A stretch of DNA of 39,817 nucleotides from Actinomycetota bacterium (GTDB taxonomy: Bacteria; Actinomycetota; Actinomycetes; S36-B12), in NCBI GenBank assembly GCA_029977425.1, contig JAPOKX010000003.1:1-39817 (forward strand), in the 5' to 3' direction. Every line of letters starts with the position of its first letter. Positions within the stretch are counted from its first letter, which is position 1. Below are positions 1-8,769 of the stretch, piece by piece. The translations under genes and the position numbers were made by a program. The notes under the pieces were generated by a model. It saw only the letters and a list, made by a program, of their open reading frames with translations. It was not told where the DNA came from and searched no databases.

Positions 1-84
1 GTCTACGGGGTCGGCGCCCGTGCTCCGTCCCCAGGCCCTCGGCTTCCCCAGGGAGCGGGGCGGGACTTCCCTGGCAGGACCCCG
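1..84. other. Left-edge sequence, no gene seen
   Basis: This GC-rich stretch lies upstream of the M23-like gene. I see no complete gene or convincing hairpin. In related actinobacteria rpsB and tsf lie beyond this edge, so it may be the start of that spacer; this is inference from recalled gene order. A GGCAGGA just before the GTG at 85 is the only usable ribosome-binding signal. Confidence 0.3.
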
Positions 85-618
85 GTGGCTCACCGTGACC
101 GGATGACCCTCGCTGCCTTAGCCCTGCCTCTCCTGCTGGCACTCGCGTCGAGCTCCCCCCTCGGCCTACCCGCCCGGGAGACCGCCTGGCGGCCTCCTGT
201 CACTCCGGTCGTGGTGGAAAGGCCCTTCGCGGCACCCGCAGGCCCCTACGCCGCCGGGCACCGCGGGGTCGACCTCACGGCGGATCCCGGCTCGGTCGTC
301 CGGGCCCCCGCTCCCGGAGTCGTGCGCGTCGCCGGTCGCGTCGCGGGCAAGGCCGTGGTGAGCATCGAGCACCCGCATCGCATCCTCGGCGGCACCGGCT
401 GGCGCACGACGTACGAAGGAGTCCTCGCCCACGTCGAGGCGGGTGACGCCGTCGATGCCGGCGACCCGATCGGCGTGGTGATCGCCCATGCGCACTCGCG
501 TGGCTTCCACTGGGGACTGAAGAACGGACGCGTGTACGCCGACCCGATGCTGCTGTTGCGACGCGCGGTGATCCTCAAGCCGCTCCGCGGTCAGGCCCGC
601 GGATGCGCCTGCTCGTAG
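85..618 (+). CDS. M23 (LytM-like) peptidase-family exported protein
   Basis: A 177-residue secreted protein. A hydrophobic leader (about residues 7-25, ending in Ala/Ser residues) is followed by one M23/LytM domain. The first zinc-ligand motif HxxxD is present (H59-R-G-V-D63). The usual H-x-H motif near the C-terminus reads G-F-H (H142, followed by W-G), so the general-base histidine position is Gly. Members of this family cleave peptidoglycan cross-links, but several actinobacterial relatives carry a degenerate H-x-H, so activity is uncertain. The start is GTG at 85 with AGGA upstream; ATG at 103 is an alternative that leaves the signal peptide intact. It converges with xerC and the two reading frames overlap by 28 bases at their 3' ends. 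Homologues sit beside rpsB in mycobacteria. Confidence 0.8.
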   Translation: MAHRDRMTLAALALPLLLALASSSPLGLPARETAWRPPVTPVVVERPFAAPAGPYAAGHRGVDLTADPGSVVRAPAPGVVRVAGRVAGKAVVSIEHPHRILGGTGWRTTYEGVLAHVEAGDAVDAGDPIGVVIAHAHSRGFHWGLKNGRVYADPMLLLRRAVILKPLRGQARGCACS

Positions 619-1517
619 GTCTTGCGCAGCCGCTCGACCGACACATGCGTGTAGACCTGGGTCGTCGCGAGGCTCTGATGGCCGAGGATCTCCTGTACGG
701 CGCGCAGGTCGGCGCCCCCTTCCAGCACGTGCGTGGCCGAGGTGTGGCGCCAGCCATGTGGCCCGATATCGGCCACTCCCTCGACCGCGCCGGCCGTGCG
801 GTGCACGACCGCGCGGACTGTCCGCGGGTCGATCCGCCCGCCGCGAGCACCGAGGAACGCCGCCGGTCCCGAGGTGTCCCTCACCAGCGCCGGCCGGCCC
901 TCAGCGAGCCAGGCCGCCAGGGCGCGCTCGGCGGGGACTCCAAAGGGCACGGTGCGCTCACGACCGCCCTTGCCGAGGACCCGTAGCGTGCGTCGCGTCC
1001 TGTCGATGTCGTCGATATCAAGGCCGACGAGCTCGCCCACGCGGATCCCCGTGGCATACAGCGTCTCGAGGATGGCCAGGTCGCGCAGACCGATAGGCGA
1101 GTCCGCCCCCTCGGCAGCAACCTCCAGCACCGCGCTCGCCTGATCGGCCGTGAGCACGGAGGGCAGGCGGTGGGCGCGCTTGGGGGACGCGAGCCGGGCG
1201 GCGACATCCGCGCTGAGGACCCCGCGCTGGACGGCCCACTCGGTGAAGACGCGGGCACTTGCCGCGCGGCGCGCGAGAGTGCTGCGCGAGAGTCCGCGCC
1301 GCTCCTGGTCCGCGAGCCACGCGCGCAGGGACAGCAGGCTGAGGTCACCGACGTAGGGCGTGCCGCGCTCTCGAGCGAAGTCGGCGAGCGCGTCGAGATC
1401 CCCGACGTAGGCGCGCACGGTGTGGTCGCTGCGCCCGAGCTCGAGGGAGAGGTGATCGCGGAAGCGCGCGATCACCTCGTCCCAGTCGCCCTCGGGCGGG
1501 GCAGCGGGTTCGGCCAC
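591..1517 (-). CDS. xerC: Tyrosine recombinase XerC
   Basis: A 308-residue site-specific recombinase that resolves chromosome dimers at dif together with XerD, in the cytoplasm during division. It has an N-terminal SAM-like core-binding domain (about residues 10-100) and a C-terminal catalytic domain with the full set of active-site residues: R159 in [10 protein letters not shown]183 in LGKGG, H254 and R257 in HGWRH, H280 in ILGH, and nucleophile Y289 in QVYTH. Length is normal for XerC. The start is GTG at 1517; a GGGGGAG lies almost on top of it, so a slightly different start is possible. It is last in the comM-dprA-xerC direction, 43 bases after dprA. XerD is not in the window; synteny with the mycobacterial xerC-dprA-comM order favours XerC. 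Confidence 0.93.
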   Translation of the reverse strand: MAEPAAPPEGDWDEVIARFRDHLSLELGRSDHTVRAYVGDLDALADFARERGTPYVGDLSLLSLRAWLADQERRGLSRSTLARRAASARVFTEWAVQRGVLSADVAARLASPKRAHRLPSVLTADQASAVLEVAAEGADSPIGLRDLAILETLYATGIRVGELVGLDIDDIDRTRRTLRVLGKGGRERTVPFGVPAERALAAWLAEGRPALVRDTSGPAAFLGARGGRIDPRTVRAVVHRTAGAVEGVADIGPHGWRHTSATHVLEGGADLRAVQEILGHQSLATTQVYTHVSVERLRKTYEQAHPRA

Positions 1518-1560
1518 TCCCCCATGCTGACGCCTGTGGCCGCTCCCGCCGGTGACCGAC

Positions 1561-2700
1561 TCACGCGGCGCGGCGTGCCCAGCCTTCCCCGGCGCGCTGC
1601 ACGAGCCCCAGCGCGTCCAGGGTGCCGAGGGCGGTCATGGCCTCCGCGAGCCCGAGGCCGGCCAGCCGAGCGATGCTCACCAGGGGTGCGGGGCGACGCG
1701 CGGGCACCGCATCGAGAACGCGGCGCTCGCGCCAGCCCAGGTCCTCGTCGTCCGCACAGCCCTGGTCATCGCTCGTCAGCCTGCCCTCCACCAGGGCGAG
1801 GACCTCGCGCGGCGACGTGACCAGCTGAACTGCCTCGTCGCGAATCACCGCATGACAGCCGGCAGACATGGGCGAGGTCACGGGACCAGGGAATGCCATC
1901 ACGACGCGATTCAGCGCGCGGGCCTCGCGCACGGTCGAGCGCCCGCCCGAACGCAGGGCGGCTTCGACGAGCACGCTGCCCCTGCTCAGCGCCGCGATCA
2001 GTCGATTGCGCGTGAGGAAGCGATGACGCATCGCCGCACCACCGAGGGGCGCCTCGCTGATGAGCACCCCTGAGTCCCGGATGCGCGCAAGGAGGTCGGC
2101 ATGCGAGCGGGGGTAGGGCACGTCAACACCTCCGGCAAGCACGCACGCGGTGGCGCCATTCACGGCGAGGGCACCTCGATGCGCAGCAGCGTCGATCCCG
2201 AAGGCCCCGCCCGAAACAGTGAGCCAGTCGCTCTCGGCGAGGTGGGCGCCGAGCTCACGTGCGATTCCCTCGCCGTATGCGGTGGCCGAGCGCGCGCCGA
2301 CGACCGAAATCGACCGCAGGGCGAGCAGGCGAAGGTCGCCCGCACCCGCGAGCCACAGGCCCAGGGGCGCCGCGTCACGAAGGTCGTCGAGCTGCGAGGG
2401 CCACTCGAGGTCTCCCGGCACGACGTAGCGCGCCCCGATCCGCTCGGCGGCGATCCAGGCAGGCTCGACCCAACGACGGATCGCCGCGTCGTAGGTCGTG
2501 CCGCTGGGGACACGGGCGCCAATGCCGGTGGATGCGGGCAGCGGCGAATGCCCCGCGAGCGCTTCCTCGACCACGGTGTGCGCGCCCCGCTCGCGCACGC
2601 GCGCCCCCAGGGCCTGATCCCCCGCTTCGCACCACTGCGAGAGGAGGAGTCGCGCGCATCGATCGGTCTCCACAGGAGCACCGTCGTTCAGGACGCCCAT
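1561..2700 (-). CDS. dprA: DNA-processing protein DprA (Smf)
   Basis: A 379-residue DprA, which loads RecA onto incoming single-stranded DNA during natural transformation in model organisms. In actinobacteria its role is less clear. The Rossmann-like core shows [26 protein letters not shown] and a [12 protein letters not shown] segment, followed by [11 protein letters not shown] (the usual EA...SG nucleotide/DNA-binding signature) and a winged-helix-like C-terminus. The open frame continues upstream to 2787, but homology and the ATG at 2700, which overlaps the comM 3' end by 13 bases, support this start. That overlap suggests translational coupling with comM. Confidence 0.93.
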   Translation of the reverse strand: MGVLNDGAPVETDRCARLLLSQWCEAGDQALGARVRERGAHTVVEEALAGHSPLPASTGIGARVPSGTTYDAAIRRWVEPAWIAAERIGARYVVPGDLEWPSQLDDLRDAAPLGLWLAGAGDLRLLALRSISVVGARSATAYGEGIARELGAHLAESDWLTVSGGAFGIDAAAHRGALAVNGATACVLAGGVDVPYPRSHADLLARIRDSGVLISEAPLGGAAMRHRFLTRNRLIAALSRGSVLVEAALRSGGRSTVREARALNRVVMAFPGPVTSPMSAGCHAVIRDEAVQLVTSPREVLALVEGRLTSDDQGCADDEDLGWRERRVLDAVPARRPAPLVSIARLAGLGLAEAMTALGTLDALGLVQRAGEGWARRAA

Positions 2701-4205
2701 GCGAGCCCTCCCCCGCGCAGGACCATCGCACCCGCCACATGATCCGCACCCGGTTGAGCGGCGGCGTCGAGGTCCGCGAGTGTCCATGCCACGCGCAAGA
2801 CCCGATCGGCACCGCGCATGCTCAGCGAGCCGCGCGCGAACGCCGAGCGCAGCAGTCGCGCACCCGCTTCGTCAGGCGGCCGACGATCCCGAAGGACTGA
2901 ACCCGGGGCCTCTGCATTGACGCGCCAGTCCACCCCCTCGGATGCCCATCGCGTGGCTGCCCTGACCCGAGCCTCGGCCACCCGATCAGCGACGACGGCG
3001 GTCGACTCGCCCGCATCACCGATCTGCGCGAGGCTCGGCTTCTCCAGCGATACGCGCAGGTCGACCCTGTCCATCAAGGGGCCTGACATCTTCGCGGCGT
3101 AGCGTCGACGCTCCATCGGCGAGCACACGCAGGCCGCATCCATGCCCAGTCCTTTGCCGCAGGGGCACGGATTGGCCGCGATCACCAGCGCGAAGCGCGC
3201 AGGGAGCACCCCTGAGATGTCCGCGCGCGCGATACGCACTTCCCCGCTCTCGAGAGGCTGGCGCAGGGCATCCAGGACCGAGCGAGCGAACTCCGGCGCC
3301 TCGTCGAGGAAGAGGACGCCCCGGTGGGCGAGCGTCGCGGCACCGATGCGCAGCCGCCCTCCCTGTCCACCGCCGACGATTGCCGTCATGGATGCCGAGT
3401 GGTGTGGTGCCTGGAAGGGGACGCGTCGGACCAGGCCACGGGGATCGAGACCAGCGGCCGACTGTATGGCGGTCACTTCGAGAGCAGTCGCATCGTCCAG
3501 GGGCGGAATGAGGCCGGGGAGCCTTTCGGCGAGCAGGGTCTTGCCTACGCCGGGCACCCCGATCATGGCGAGGTGATGCCCGCCCGCAGCCGCGACCTCG
3601 AGCGCGCGACGCGCCTCCGACTGTCCGCGCACGTCCGCCAGGTCAGGCGGGTGTGGTGCGGACACGAGCCCGTCGCGCGCCGCGCCCTCGGGCTCCGCTT
3701 CCCCACGGAGCACGCGGACGAGATGCGACAGGTCGCGCACGCCCCCGGCATCGACACCCGGCACCAGGGTGGCCTCGCCGACGCCCGCTGCCGGGACGAG
3801 CAGTCGTACGGCGCGCCCCTGGACCGCGAGAGCGGCCGCGATTCCGCCGGCCACGGGGTGAATGCGGCCGTCGAGCCCCAGCTCGCCGAGGACGCAGGAC
3901 CCCGCGGCCGCGGCCTCCGGGAGTTGCTGCGAGGCGGCGAGGATCGCCACGGCAATGGCGGCATCGAGCGAGGAGCCGCGCTTGGGCAGGGATGCAGGCA
4001 GGAGCGCGACGGTGACACGCGTGCGCGGCCACTCGAAACCGCTGTGCTCGATGGCCGCACGCACGCGATCGCGGGACTCGCTGACCGCGGTATCCGCGAG
4101 TCCCACGATGGTGAGGCCCGGGAGCCCCGAACTGACATCCGCCTCCACGTCGACGATCCGCGCGGCCACGCCCACGATCACGGCCGTGCGGCATCGTGCC
4201 ACCAC
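2688..4205 (-). CDS. comM: YifB/ComM-family Mg-chelatase-like AAA+ ATPase
   Basis: A 505-residue YifB/ComM protein. ComM is a hexameric helicase that promotes branch migration during recombination in transformable bacteria. An N-terminal ChlI-like domain carries SSGLPGLTIVGLAD. The central AAA+ module has Walker A (GVPGVGKTLLAERL), Walker B (GVLFLDEAPEF) and the cysteine-containing ANPCPCGKG region, followed by the Mg-chelatase C-terminal helical domain (LSMRGADRVLRVAWTLADL). The GTG at 4205 shares one base with the yraN stop (TAGTG), and the next codon is also GTG (4202). Homology starts here, not at the frame's upstream end at 4316. It forms a tight yraN-comM-dprA run. Confidence 0.93.
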   Translation of the reverse strand: MVARCRTAVIVGVAARIVDVEADVSSGLPGLTIVGLADTAVSESRDRVRAAIEHSGFEWPRTRVTVALLPASLPKRGSSLDAAIAVAILAASQQLPEAAAAGSCVLGELGLDGRIHPVAGGIAAALAVQGRAVRLLVPAAGVGEATLVPGVDAGGVRDLSHLVRVLRGEAEPEGAARDGLVSAPHPPDLADVRGQSEARRALEVAAAGGHHLAMIGVPGVGKTLLAERLPGLIPPLDDATALEVTAIQSAAGLDPRGLVRRVPFQAPHHSASMTAIVGGGQGGRLRIGAATLAHRGVLFLDEAPEFARSVLDALRQPLESGEVRIARADISGVLPARFALVIAANPCPCGKGLGMDAACVCSPMERRRYAAKMSGPLMDRVDLRVSLEKPSLAQIGDAGESTAVVADRVAEARVRAATRWASEGVDWRVNAEAPGSVLRDRRPPDEAGARLLRSAFARGSLSMRGADRVLRVAWTLADLDAAAQPGADHVAGAMVLRGGGLAWAS

Positions 4206-4570
4206 TACGCCACCCCGCGCAGGTGCTCGAGGCTCGGGGCGCCGGAGCGGCTCAGCAGGATGCCGATGACATCGATGCGCACCTCGCGCGCATGATGGTC
4301 GTGGGCACGCATCCACGCGCCTGCCAGGGCACGCAAGCGCCGCAGCTTGCGGGGAGTGACAGCGGCGAGAGGGGATCCGAAGTCTTCCGAGCTACGCGTC
4401 TTGACCTCGCAGATGACGATGGTGTCGTGCGCCACGTCGCCGGCGACGATGTCAATTTCGCCCTCTCTGCATCGCCAGTTGCGGTCGATGACGGTGAGCC
4501 CGAGCCTCTCGAGGTGGCGCACCGCCAGATCCTCGCCCCAGCGACCGCGTTGCAGATGCTGCGTGCCCAT
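4205..4570 (-). CDS. yraN: UPF0102 (YraN-like) endonuclease-fold protein
   Basis: A 121-residue YraN-family protein with a PD-(D/E)xK-type nuclease fold; its biological role is not settled. It has the conserved opening RGRWGEDLAVRHLE, then REGEIDIVAGD and ICEVKTRSS, which supply the Glu, Asp, Glu and Lys expected of the fold. Length is typical. The ATG at 4570 has a good Shine-Dalgarno (GGAGGGAG). The stop overlaps the comM start by one base. In many bacteria this gene lies between rnhB and comM, as here. Confidence 0.92.
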   Translation of the reverse strand: MGTQHLQRGRWGEDLAVRHLERLGLTVIDRNWRCREGEIDIVAGDVAHDTIVICEVKTRSSEDFGSPLAAVTPRKLRRLRALAGAWMRAHDHHAREVRIDVIGILLSRSGAPSLEHLRGVA

Positions 4571-4663
4571 GCCACTCCCTCCGCGGGCCGGCGGCCCTCG
4601 GGGTCAGGGTGGCTGCACGCGCCCGACGGAACGACGTGTCGAAGGAGCCTGGGGATAGGTCCT

Positions 4664-5302
4664 TCAGCCTGACGCTGTGGACACCCCCGGGAGCCTCCAG
4701 CTGACCCGATGCCACGGCGAGGGCCCATGGCGCTCGAGTGCAGCGATGTGCTCGGGTGCTGCGTACCCCTTGTTGCCGCTCCAGCCGTACCCCGGGCACT
4801 GCTCATCGAGAGCCACCATGTGCGCATCCCTCGTGACCTTGGCGATGATGCTCGCCGCGGCAACCGCCGCGCACGTGGCATCCGCCTGGATGCGCGTCAC
4901 CACCTGGGAGCCGGGCGCGACTCGCGAGATCCAGTCGTGCTTGCCGTCGAGGAGCACGAGGTCGGGACGCACGCCCGTCGCGTTGAGCGCTCGGGCCGCC
5001 GCGAGGGCGAGTGCGCCGATGATCCCGATCGAGTCGATCTCCACGGATGAGGCCATGCCCACCGCGCTTCGATTCGCCCAGGCTCGCACGCGCGGCGCAA
5101 GGCGTTCCCGCGTCGCCCTGTCGCATTCCTTGCTATCGCGCACTCCCTGCGGCGCCGCAGCGGAAGCCGCGTCGATGATGACCACGCCCACGGCAACGGG
5201 TCCCGCGAGCGCACCGCGGCCAACCTCGTCGACGGCGGCGAGGACCGCGCCCGGACGCGCTTCGCGCAACAGTGCACGTTCGACACGGAGGGTGACCGCC
5301 AT
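4664..5302 (-). CDS. rnhB: Ribonuclease HII
   Basis: A 212-residue RNase HII that nicks RNA-DNA junctions and removes misincorporated ribonucleotides. The active-site motif DEVGRGALAGP supplies the first Asp-Glu pair. LLDGKHDW supplies the next Asp, and ASIIAKVTRD the last. The ATG at 5302 begins MAVTLRVERALL; the open frame extends upstream into the neighbouring lepB paralogue, but homology starts here. It lies 8 bases downstream of the inactive signal peptidase paralogue, so it is probably cotranscribed in the rplS-lepB-rnhB direction. A 93-base gap separates it from yraN. Confidence 0.94.
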   Translation of the reverse strand: MAVTLRVERALLREARPGAVLAAVDEVGRGALAGPVAVGVVIIDAASAAAPQGVRDSKECDRATRERLAPRVRAWANRSAVGMASSVEIDSIGIIGALALAAARALNATGVRPDLVLLDGKHDWISRVAPGSQVVTRIQADATCAAVAAASIIAKVTRDAHMVALDEQCPGYGWSGNKGYAAPEHIAALERHGPSPWHRVSWRLPGVSTASG

Positions 5303-5310
5303 GGAGCGCC

Positions 5311-5934
5311 TCAGCCCACTGGACCTCGGGGCGGCCAGGCCACGAGGACGACGCGCCCGAGCACGTCGTCGGCCGCGAGGGTCCCGTCGCCGGTACCGAG
5401 CAGGGCGCGGCTGTCGCGCGCTGTCGCCCGGTCGTCCGCGAGGACGAAGACCCTCCCCTTCGGCACGGTGACGTCGAAGTCGACCTGGTCGGTGGCACCG
5501 GCGACGTAAGGCTCGTCGAGAGGAGCCCCGTCGATGGTGATCCGCCCGGCACCATCGCAGCAGACCACGCGCTGCCCGCCGACGGCGATGATGCGGGCGA
5601 CTGAGGTGTCGGAGGGGGTAGCCCACCCCTCGGGGGTGCGCACCATCACGACGTCCCCGCTCGCGGGCTCGCCCCATGCCGTCACGACCACGCGATCGCC
5701 CGCCGAGAGCGTCGGCTCCATGGCGTCATCCGCGACGTGCGCCACCTGGCCGACGACCAGCCTGGCGATGATGAGGAACGCCACGACGATCGCAGCGACG
5801 ATTCCCGCCTCGCGCGCGACGCGTACAGCCCACTGGCCAGCCGAGCGCTTGGGCCGGGGCGCGGCGTGACGGCCCCGAACGACCGGGATGGGCTGGGTGT
5901 CCTCGTCGGGGCGGCGAACCGACGGCACGGTCAC
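5311..5934 (-). CDS. Signal peptidase I paralogue lacking the Ser/Lys catalytic dyad
   Basis: A 207-residue protein of the signal peptidase I family. It has one N-terminal membrane segment (about residues 43-62) and an extracytoplasmic beta domain. Boxes B to E can all be aligned with the intact LepB just upstream, but the catalytic serine of box B is Ala71 (DDAMEPTL against PSGSMEDTL) and the general-base lysine of box D is Ala113 (VARIIAVGG against IKRVIGVGG). Both codons are GCC. Box E is also altered (ADDRATARDSR against GDHRSASADSR). The reading frame is intact and both proteins share RVVCCD, so this looks like a duplicated, retained but non-catalytic homologue, comparable to SpsA beside SpsB in Staphylococcus aureus. 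Its start overlaps the lepB stop by 4 bases (ATGA). It cannot cleave by the normal mechanism; binding, scaffolding or regulation is speculation. Confidence 0.88.
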   Translation of the reverse strand: MTVPSVRRPDEDTQPIPVVRGRHAAPRPKRSAGQWAVRVAREAGIVAAIVVAFLIIARLVVGQVAHVADDAMEPTLSAGDRVVVTAWGEPASGDVVMVRTPEGWATPSDTSVARIIAVGGQRVVCCDGAGRITIDGAPLDEPYVAGATDQVDFDVTVPKGRVFVLADDRATARDSRALLGTGDGTLAADDVLGRVVLVAWPPRGPVG

Positions 5935-6695
5935 GGCGTGGATCCGGACCCGTCTAGGGCCGGCTGCTCGAAGGTCTGCGGGATCTCGAGGATCTGGGCG
6001 TTGCCGAGTGGCCAGACAACGGCGAAGGCACGGCCGATGACTCGGTCGACCGGGACGAAGCCGCCCCCCGGGTCGCCCATGTGGGATCGCGAGTCGGCCG
6101 ACGCCGATCGGTGGTCGCCCATGACCCAGAGGGTCCCCTCGGGGACGAGGACATCGAAGGGTTGCTTGCTCGGCGGATTGTTGCGATAGAGGTAGGCCTC
6201 CTCGTCGAGCGGAACGCCGTTGACGGTGATCCGCCCATCGACGTCGCAGCAGACGACCCGGTCGCCCCCCACTCCGATCACGCGCTTGATGAAGTCCGTG
6301 TCGCGCGGTGGCGCGAGTCCGACGATCTCGCCGAGCAGGCGGCCGACGACCTCGACGGGCGAGCGATCGGGTTCGACGATGTCGCCAGTGATGAAGGAGC
6401 CTGTGCCATCGAAGACGATGACATCGCCGCGCTCGATCGGGCGTAGGTGGTAGACGACCTTGTTGACGAGAACGCGGTCACCCACCTGGAGGGTGTCCTC
6501 CATCGAGCCCGAGGGAATGTAGAACGCCTGGACCAGGAAGGTCTTGACGACGAAGGCGACGAGGAACGCCCCCACGATGAGCAGGGGGAACTCCAGCCAA
6601 GCCGGGATGCGCGGACGCTTGCGATCCTGTGGCGACACGCCCTCGGACGCGTCTCGGTCCACGTGGGTTCCTTCGCGCGGACCCGTCTCGCTCAT
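5931..6695 (-). CDS. lepB: Signal peptidase I
   Basis: A 254-residue type I signal peptidase that removes signal peptides from Sec and Tat substrates on the outer face of the membrane. It has a cytoplasmic N-terminus and a single membrane segment (about residues 35-55). Box B PSGSMEDTL carries nucleophile Ser64, box D FIKRVIGVGGDR carries Lys137, and box E is GDHRSASADSR. Start is ATG at 6695. A TACTGT box ends 9 bases before it and the Shine-Dalgarno is poor, so a near-leaderless internal promoter is possible. It lies 39 bases after rplS, with the catalytically dead paralogue overlapping its stop. The rplS-lepB-rnhB order is common in actinobacteria. Confidence 0.96.
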   Translation of the reverse strand: MSETGPREGTHVDRDASEGVSPQDRKRPRIPAWLEFPLLIVGAFLVAFVVKTFLVQAFYIPSGSMEDTLQVGDRVLVNKVVYHLRPIERGDVIVFDGTGSFITGDIVEPDRSPVEVVGRLLGEIVGLAPPRDTDFIKRVIGVGGDRVVCCDVDGRITVNGVPLDEEAYLYRNNPPSKQPFDVLVPEGTLWVMGDHRSASADSRSHMGDPGGGFVPVDRVIGRAFAVVWPLGNAQILEIPQTFEQPALDGSGSTP

Positions 6696-6704
6696 GATCG
6701 TCCG

Positions 6705-6710
6705 ACAGTA
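6705..6710 (-). promoter_or_regulatory. Candidate -10 box for lepB
   Basis: On the minus strand TACTGT (TAnnnT type) lies 9 bases upstream of the lepB ATG. There is no strong Shine-Dalgarno between them and no clear -35. It could give a near-leaderless lepB mRNA in addition to read-through from rplS. Sequence match only. Confidence 0.35.
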
Positions 6711-6734
6711 CAGCTTGGGACCCGCGCTACGACC

Positions 6735-7100
6735 TCACTCCGCGTTGGCGGGCGTGGTGTCGCGCAGCTCCTTGATCTTGGCGGCCTTGCCGCGAAGGCT
6801 GCGCAGGTAGTAGAGCTTGGCGCGGCGCACGTCGCCACGGGACACGAGCTCGACCTTGTCGATGATCGGAGTGTGCAGCGGGAAGGTGCGCTCCACGCCG
6901 ACGCCGTAGGAAACCTTGCGCACGGTGAATGTCTCGCGGACGCCATCACCCGCACGACCGATCACGACGCCCTGGAAGACCTGGACGCGAGTCTTGTTTC
7001 CTTCGACGACCTTGACGTGCACCTTGACGGTGTCACCGGGACGGAAGTCGGGAATGTCGGTGCGGAGGGAGGCGGAGTCGAGATCGTCGAGTGTCTGCAT
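6735..7100 (-). CDS. rplS: 50S ribosomal protein L19 (bL19)
   Basis: A 121-residue bL19 that lies at the 30S-50S interface. Diagnostic stretches are [44 protein letters not shown] and [18 protein letters not shown]. The ATG at 7100 begins MQTLDDLD and has AGGAAG upstream; the frame stays open further upstream but the homology does not. It follows trmD in the usual rpsP-rimM-trmD-rplS order, separated by a 201-base leader with two inverted repeats. A short acidic C-terminal tail follows the conserved core. Confidence 0.97.
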   Translation of the reverse strand: MQTLDDLDSASLRTDIPDFRPGDTVKVHVKVVEGNKTRVQVFQGVVIGRAGDGVRETFTVRKVSYGVGVERTFPLHTPIIDKVELVSRGDVRRAKLYYLRSLRGKAAKIKELRDTTPANAE

Positions 7101-7301
7101 GGCGCAATCGCTTCCTGCCGGCGCCACAGGTCGCCCGCGGTCGATCCATCCCGTCGGGATGGCACGGCTCCCCACCCGGGACCGGGCGGGAGAAGCGCTT
7201 CCTACGGCCGGCCCCCTGTGGCGGGCCGGCCCCCTTCACGGGCGGGAGCGCCCCGAAAGTGTGCCACACGCCTGCCGCAGGGCCCGAATCGAGGGGCTGG
7301 C
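7101..7301 (-). promoter_or_regulatory. rplS upstream region with two perfect inverted repeats
   Basis: This 201-base gap between trmD and rplS holds no gene. Two perfect hairpin-capable repeats are visible: a 9-bp GGCCGGCCC arm pair (7206-7214 with 7223-7231, loop 8) and a 7-bp CCATCCC/GGGATGG pair (7146-7152 with 7156-7162, loop 3). Neither is followed by a T-tract on the minus strand. The first may act as a terminator after trmD. The second lies in the probable rplS leader. A CACACT at 7258-7263 is only a weak -10 candidate. Confidence 0.5.
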
Positions 7302-8000
7302 CTACTCCTCGGGGACCCCCGGCCTCATGCGCCTCGTGCGCTCGAGCGCCTGCTCGCGACGCCACGCGGCGATGCGCGCGTGATCGCCGGAGAGGAGGAT
7401 TCCGGGCACCTCATGGCCTCTCCAGGAAGGTGGGCGCGTGTAGACGGGGCCCTCGAGGAGACCCTCCATGGCTCCCGGTGCGAACGAGTCGTCGGTGATG
7501 CTCTCTTCGTTGCCGACGACGCCGGGAAGCAGGCGCGCGACCGCCTCGACGATCGCCAGTGCGGCCACCTCGCCACCGGCAAGCACGTAGTCGCCCAGGG
7601 AGACCGGCACCACCTCGGCTCGGTCGGCGTACTCCTCGGCGACGCGCGCATCGATTCCCTCGTAGCGGCCACAGGCGATGATCATGCCCGGTCGCTGAGC
7701 CCAGTCGATGGCGATGGCCTGCGTGAGGGGCGTGCCCGACGGCGTGGGGATGACGACCAGCGGCTGCGCGTGCTCAGGAAGGATTGCGTCGAGCGCCTCG
7801 CCCCAGGGCTCGGGGCGCATGACCATGCCGGGCCCGCCGCCGTAGGGCTCGTCGTCGACGGTGCGATGGCGGTCGTGCGTGTGGTCGCGCAGGTCGTGGA
7901 CTCGGATGTCGAGGATCCCCTGCTCGCGCGCCTTGCCGACCAGGGAGAGTTCGAGAGGGGCGAGGTAGTCGGGGAAGATCGTGACGATGTCGATCCTCAC
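7302..8000 (-). CDS. trmD: tRNA (guanine-N1)-methyltransferase TrmD
   Basis: A 232-residue SPOUT-class enzyme that methylates G37 of tRNAs reading CNN codons with S-adenosylmethionine and so prevents frameshifting. It has IFPDYLAPL at the N-terminus, YGGGPGMVM, the knot motifs [11 protein letters not shown] and [12 protein letters not shown], and [15 protein letters not shown] near the C-terminus. Its ATG overlaps the rimM stop by 4 bases, so the two are probably translationally coupled. Length and all key motifs are normal. Confidence 0.97.
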   Translation of the reverse strand: MRIDIVTIFPDYLAPLELSLVGKAREQGILDIRVHDLRDHTHDRHRTVDDEPYGGGPGMVMRPEPWGEALDAILPEHAQPLVVIPTPSGTPLTQAIAIDWAQRPGMIIACGRYEGIDARVAEEYADRAEVVPVSLGDYVLAGGEVAALAIVEAVARLLPGVVGNEESITDDSFAPGAMEGLLEGPVYTRPPSWRGHEVPGILLSGDHARIAAWRREQALERTRRMRPGVPEE

Positions 8001-8521
8001 GAGGATTCCTCTTCGACGTCGAGGAGTCCCGCGGGCGGCCTGATGACGACGCGCCCGGTGTCGAGGTCGACCTCGGGCACGATCTCCACCACGAAGGGGA
8101 CGAGGATCTCCGGTGCGTCGGGAGCGGCCCGTACGGCGAGGACGTCCTGGCCCGGGAGATGGAGCACCTCGGTCACCGCGCCGACGCGCTCCCCCGCCTC
8201 CGTGACGACCTCCAGGCCGACAAGGGCATCGTCGTAGTACTCGTCGGGGTCCTCAGGTCGCTCGTCGTCACTACGTTCGGCTTCGAGCATGAGTCCCGTG
8301 AGCGCCTCGGCGGCGGTGCGGTCATCGATGCCGGCGAAGTGCAGGCAGAGCCGGCCTCCGTGCGGGCGATCCGACTCGATGCGCAGGATCCGGTCGCTGC
8401 CCATGACGAAGACATCGATTCCCGCGGCAAGGCGACGCTCCGGCTCGTCCGTGAGGACATCGACGAGGACGTCGCCCTTGACCCCCAGCGCGCGGCCCAC
8501 GCGAGCGACCACGACCCGCAT
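7997..8521 (-). CDS. rimM: Ribosome maturation factor RimM
   Basis: A 174-residue RimM that binds ribosomal protein uS19 and helps assemble the 30S head. The N-terminal beta-barrel domain begins [18 protein letters not shown], and the C-terminal PRC-barrel domain includes [21 protein letters not shown] and [20 protein letters not shown]-like strands. Start is ATG at 8521, 7 bases after khpA. The stop overlaps trmD. It belongs to the rpsP-khpA-rimM-trmD unit. Confidence 0.95.
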   Translation of the reverse strand: MRVVVARVGRALGVKGDVLVDVLTDEPERRLAAGIDVFVMGSDRILRIESDRPHGGRLCLHFAGIDDRTAAEALTGLMLEAERSDDERPEDPDEYYDDALVGLEVVTEAGERVGAVTEVLHLPGQDVLAVRAAPDAPEILVPFVVEIVPEVDLDTGRVVIRPPAGLLDVEEESS

Positions 8522-8528
8522 GGCGGTG

Positions 8529-8768
8529 TCAGCGTTCGTCGACGTCGAGGAAATCGATCCGCACGTGACCGTCGCGCGAGATCGCCGAGACGACGGTGCG
8601 CAGGGCGGTCGCGGTGCGGCCGGAGCGGCCGATCACGCGGCCCATGTCCTCGGGGTGCACGCGGACTTCGAGGGACCGGCCGCGACGGCCCGTGCGCTCG
8701 CGCACGGCGACGTCATCGGGGTGGTCGACGATGCCACGCACGAGGTGCCCCAGGGCGTCCTCGAGCAT
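8529..8768 (-). CDS. khpA: KH-domain RNA-binding protein (KhpA/YlqC type)
   Basis: A 79-residue single type-II KH-domain protein. KhpA binds RNA, often with KhpB, and affects division or small-RNA networks in Firmicutes; its actinobacterial role is less known. The GxxG loop is in MGRVIGRSGRTATAL, preceded by an EVRVHPED strand. The ATG at 8768 begins MLEDALGHLVRGIVDHP and lies one base after the rpsP stop; upstream in-frame sequence is only the antisense of the rpsP tail. It sits between rpsP and rimM as in other Gram-positives. Confidence 0.92.
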   Translation of the reverse strand: MLEDALGHLVRGIVDHPDDVAVRERTGRRGRSLEVRVHPEDMGRVIGRSGRTATALRTVVSAISRDGHVRIDFLDVDER

Positions 8769-8769
8769 G

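Noticed and set aside
5311-5934. LepB paralogue as a sequencing error or pseudogene
   Set aside because: The frame is complete, the gene is coupled to lepB, and two separate catalytic codons are both Ala with the rest of the fold kept, which a single error cannot explain.
6447-8237. 596-codon plus-strand frame across lepB, rplS and trmD
   Set aside because: It crosses several firmly identified genes and their spacers on the other strand.
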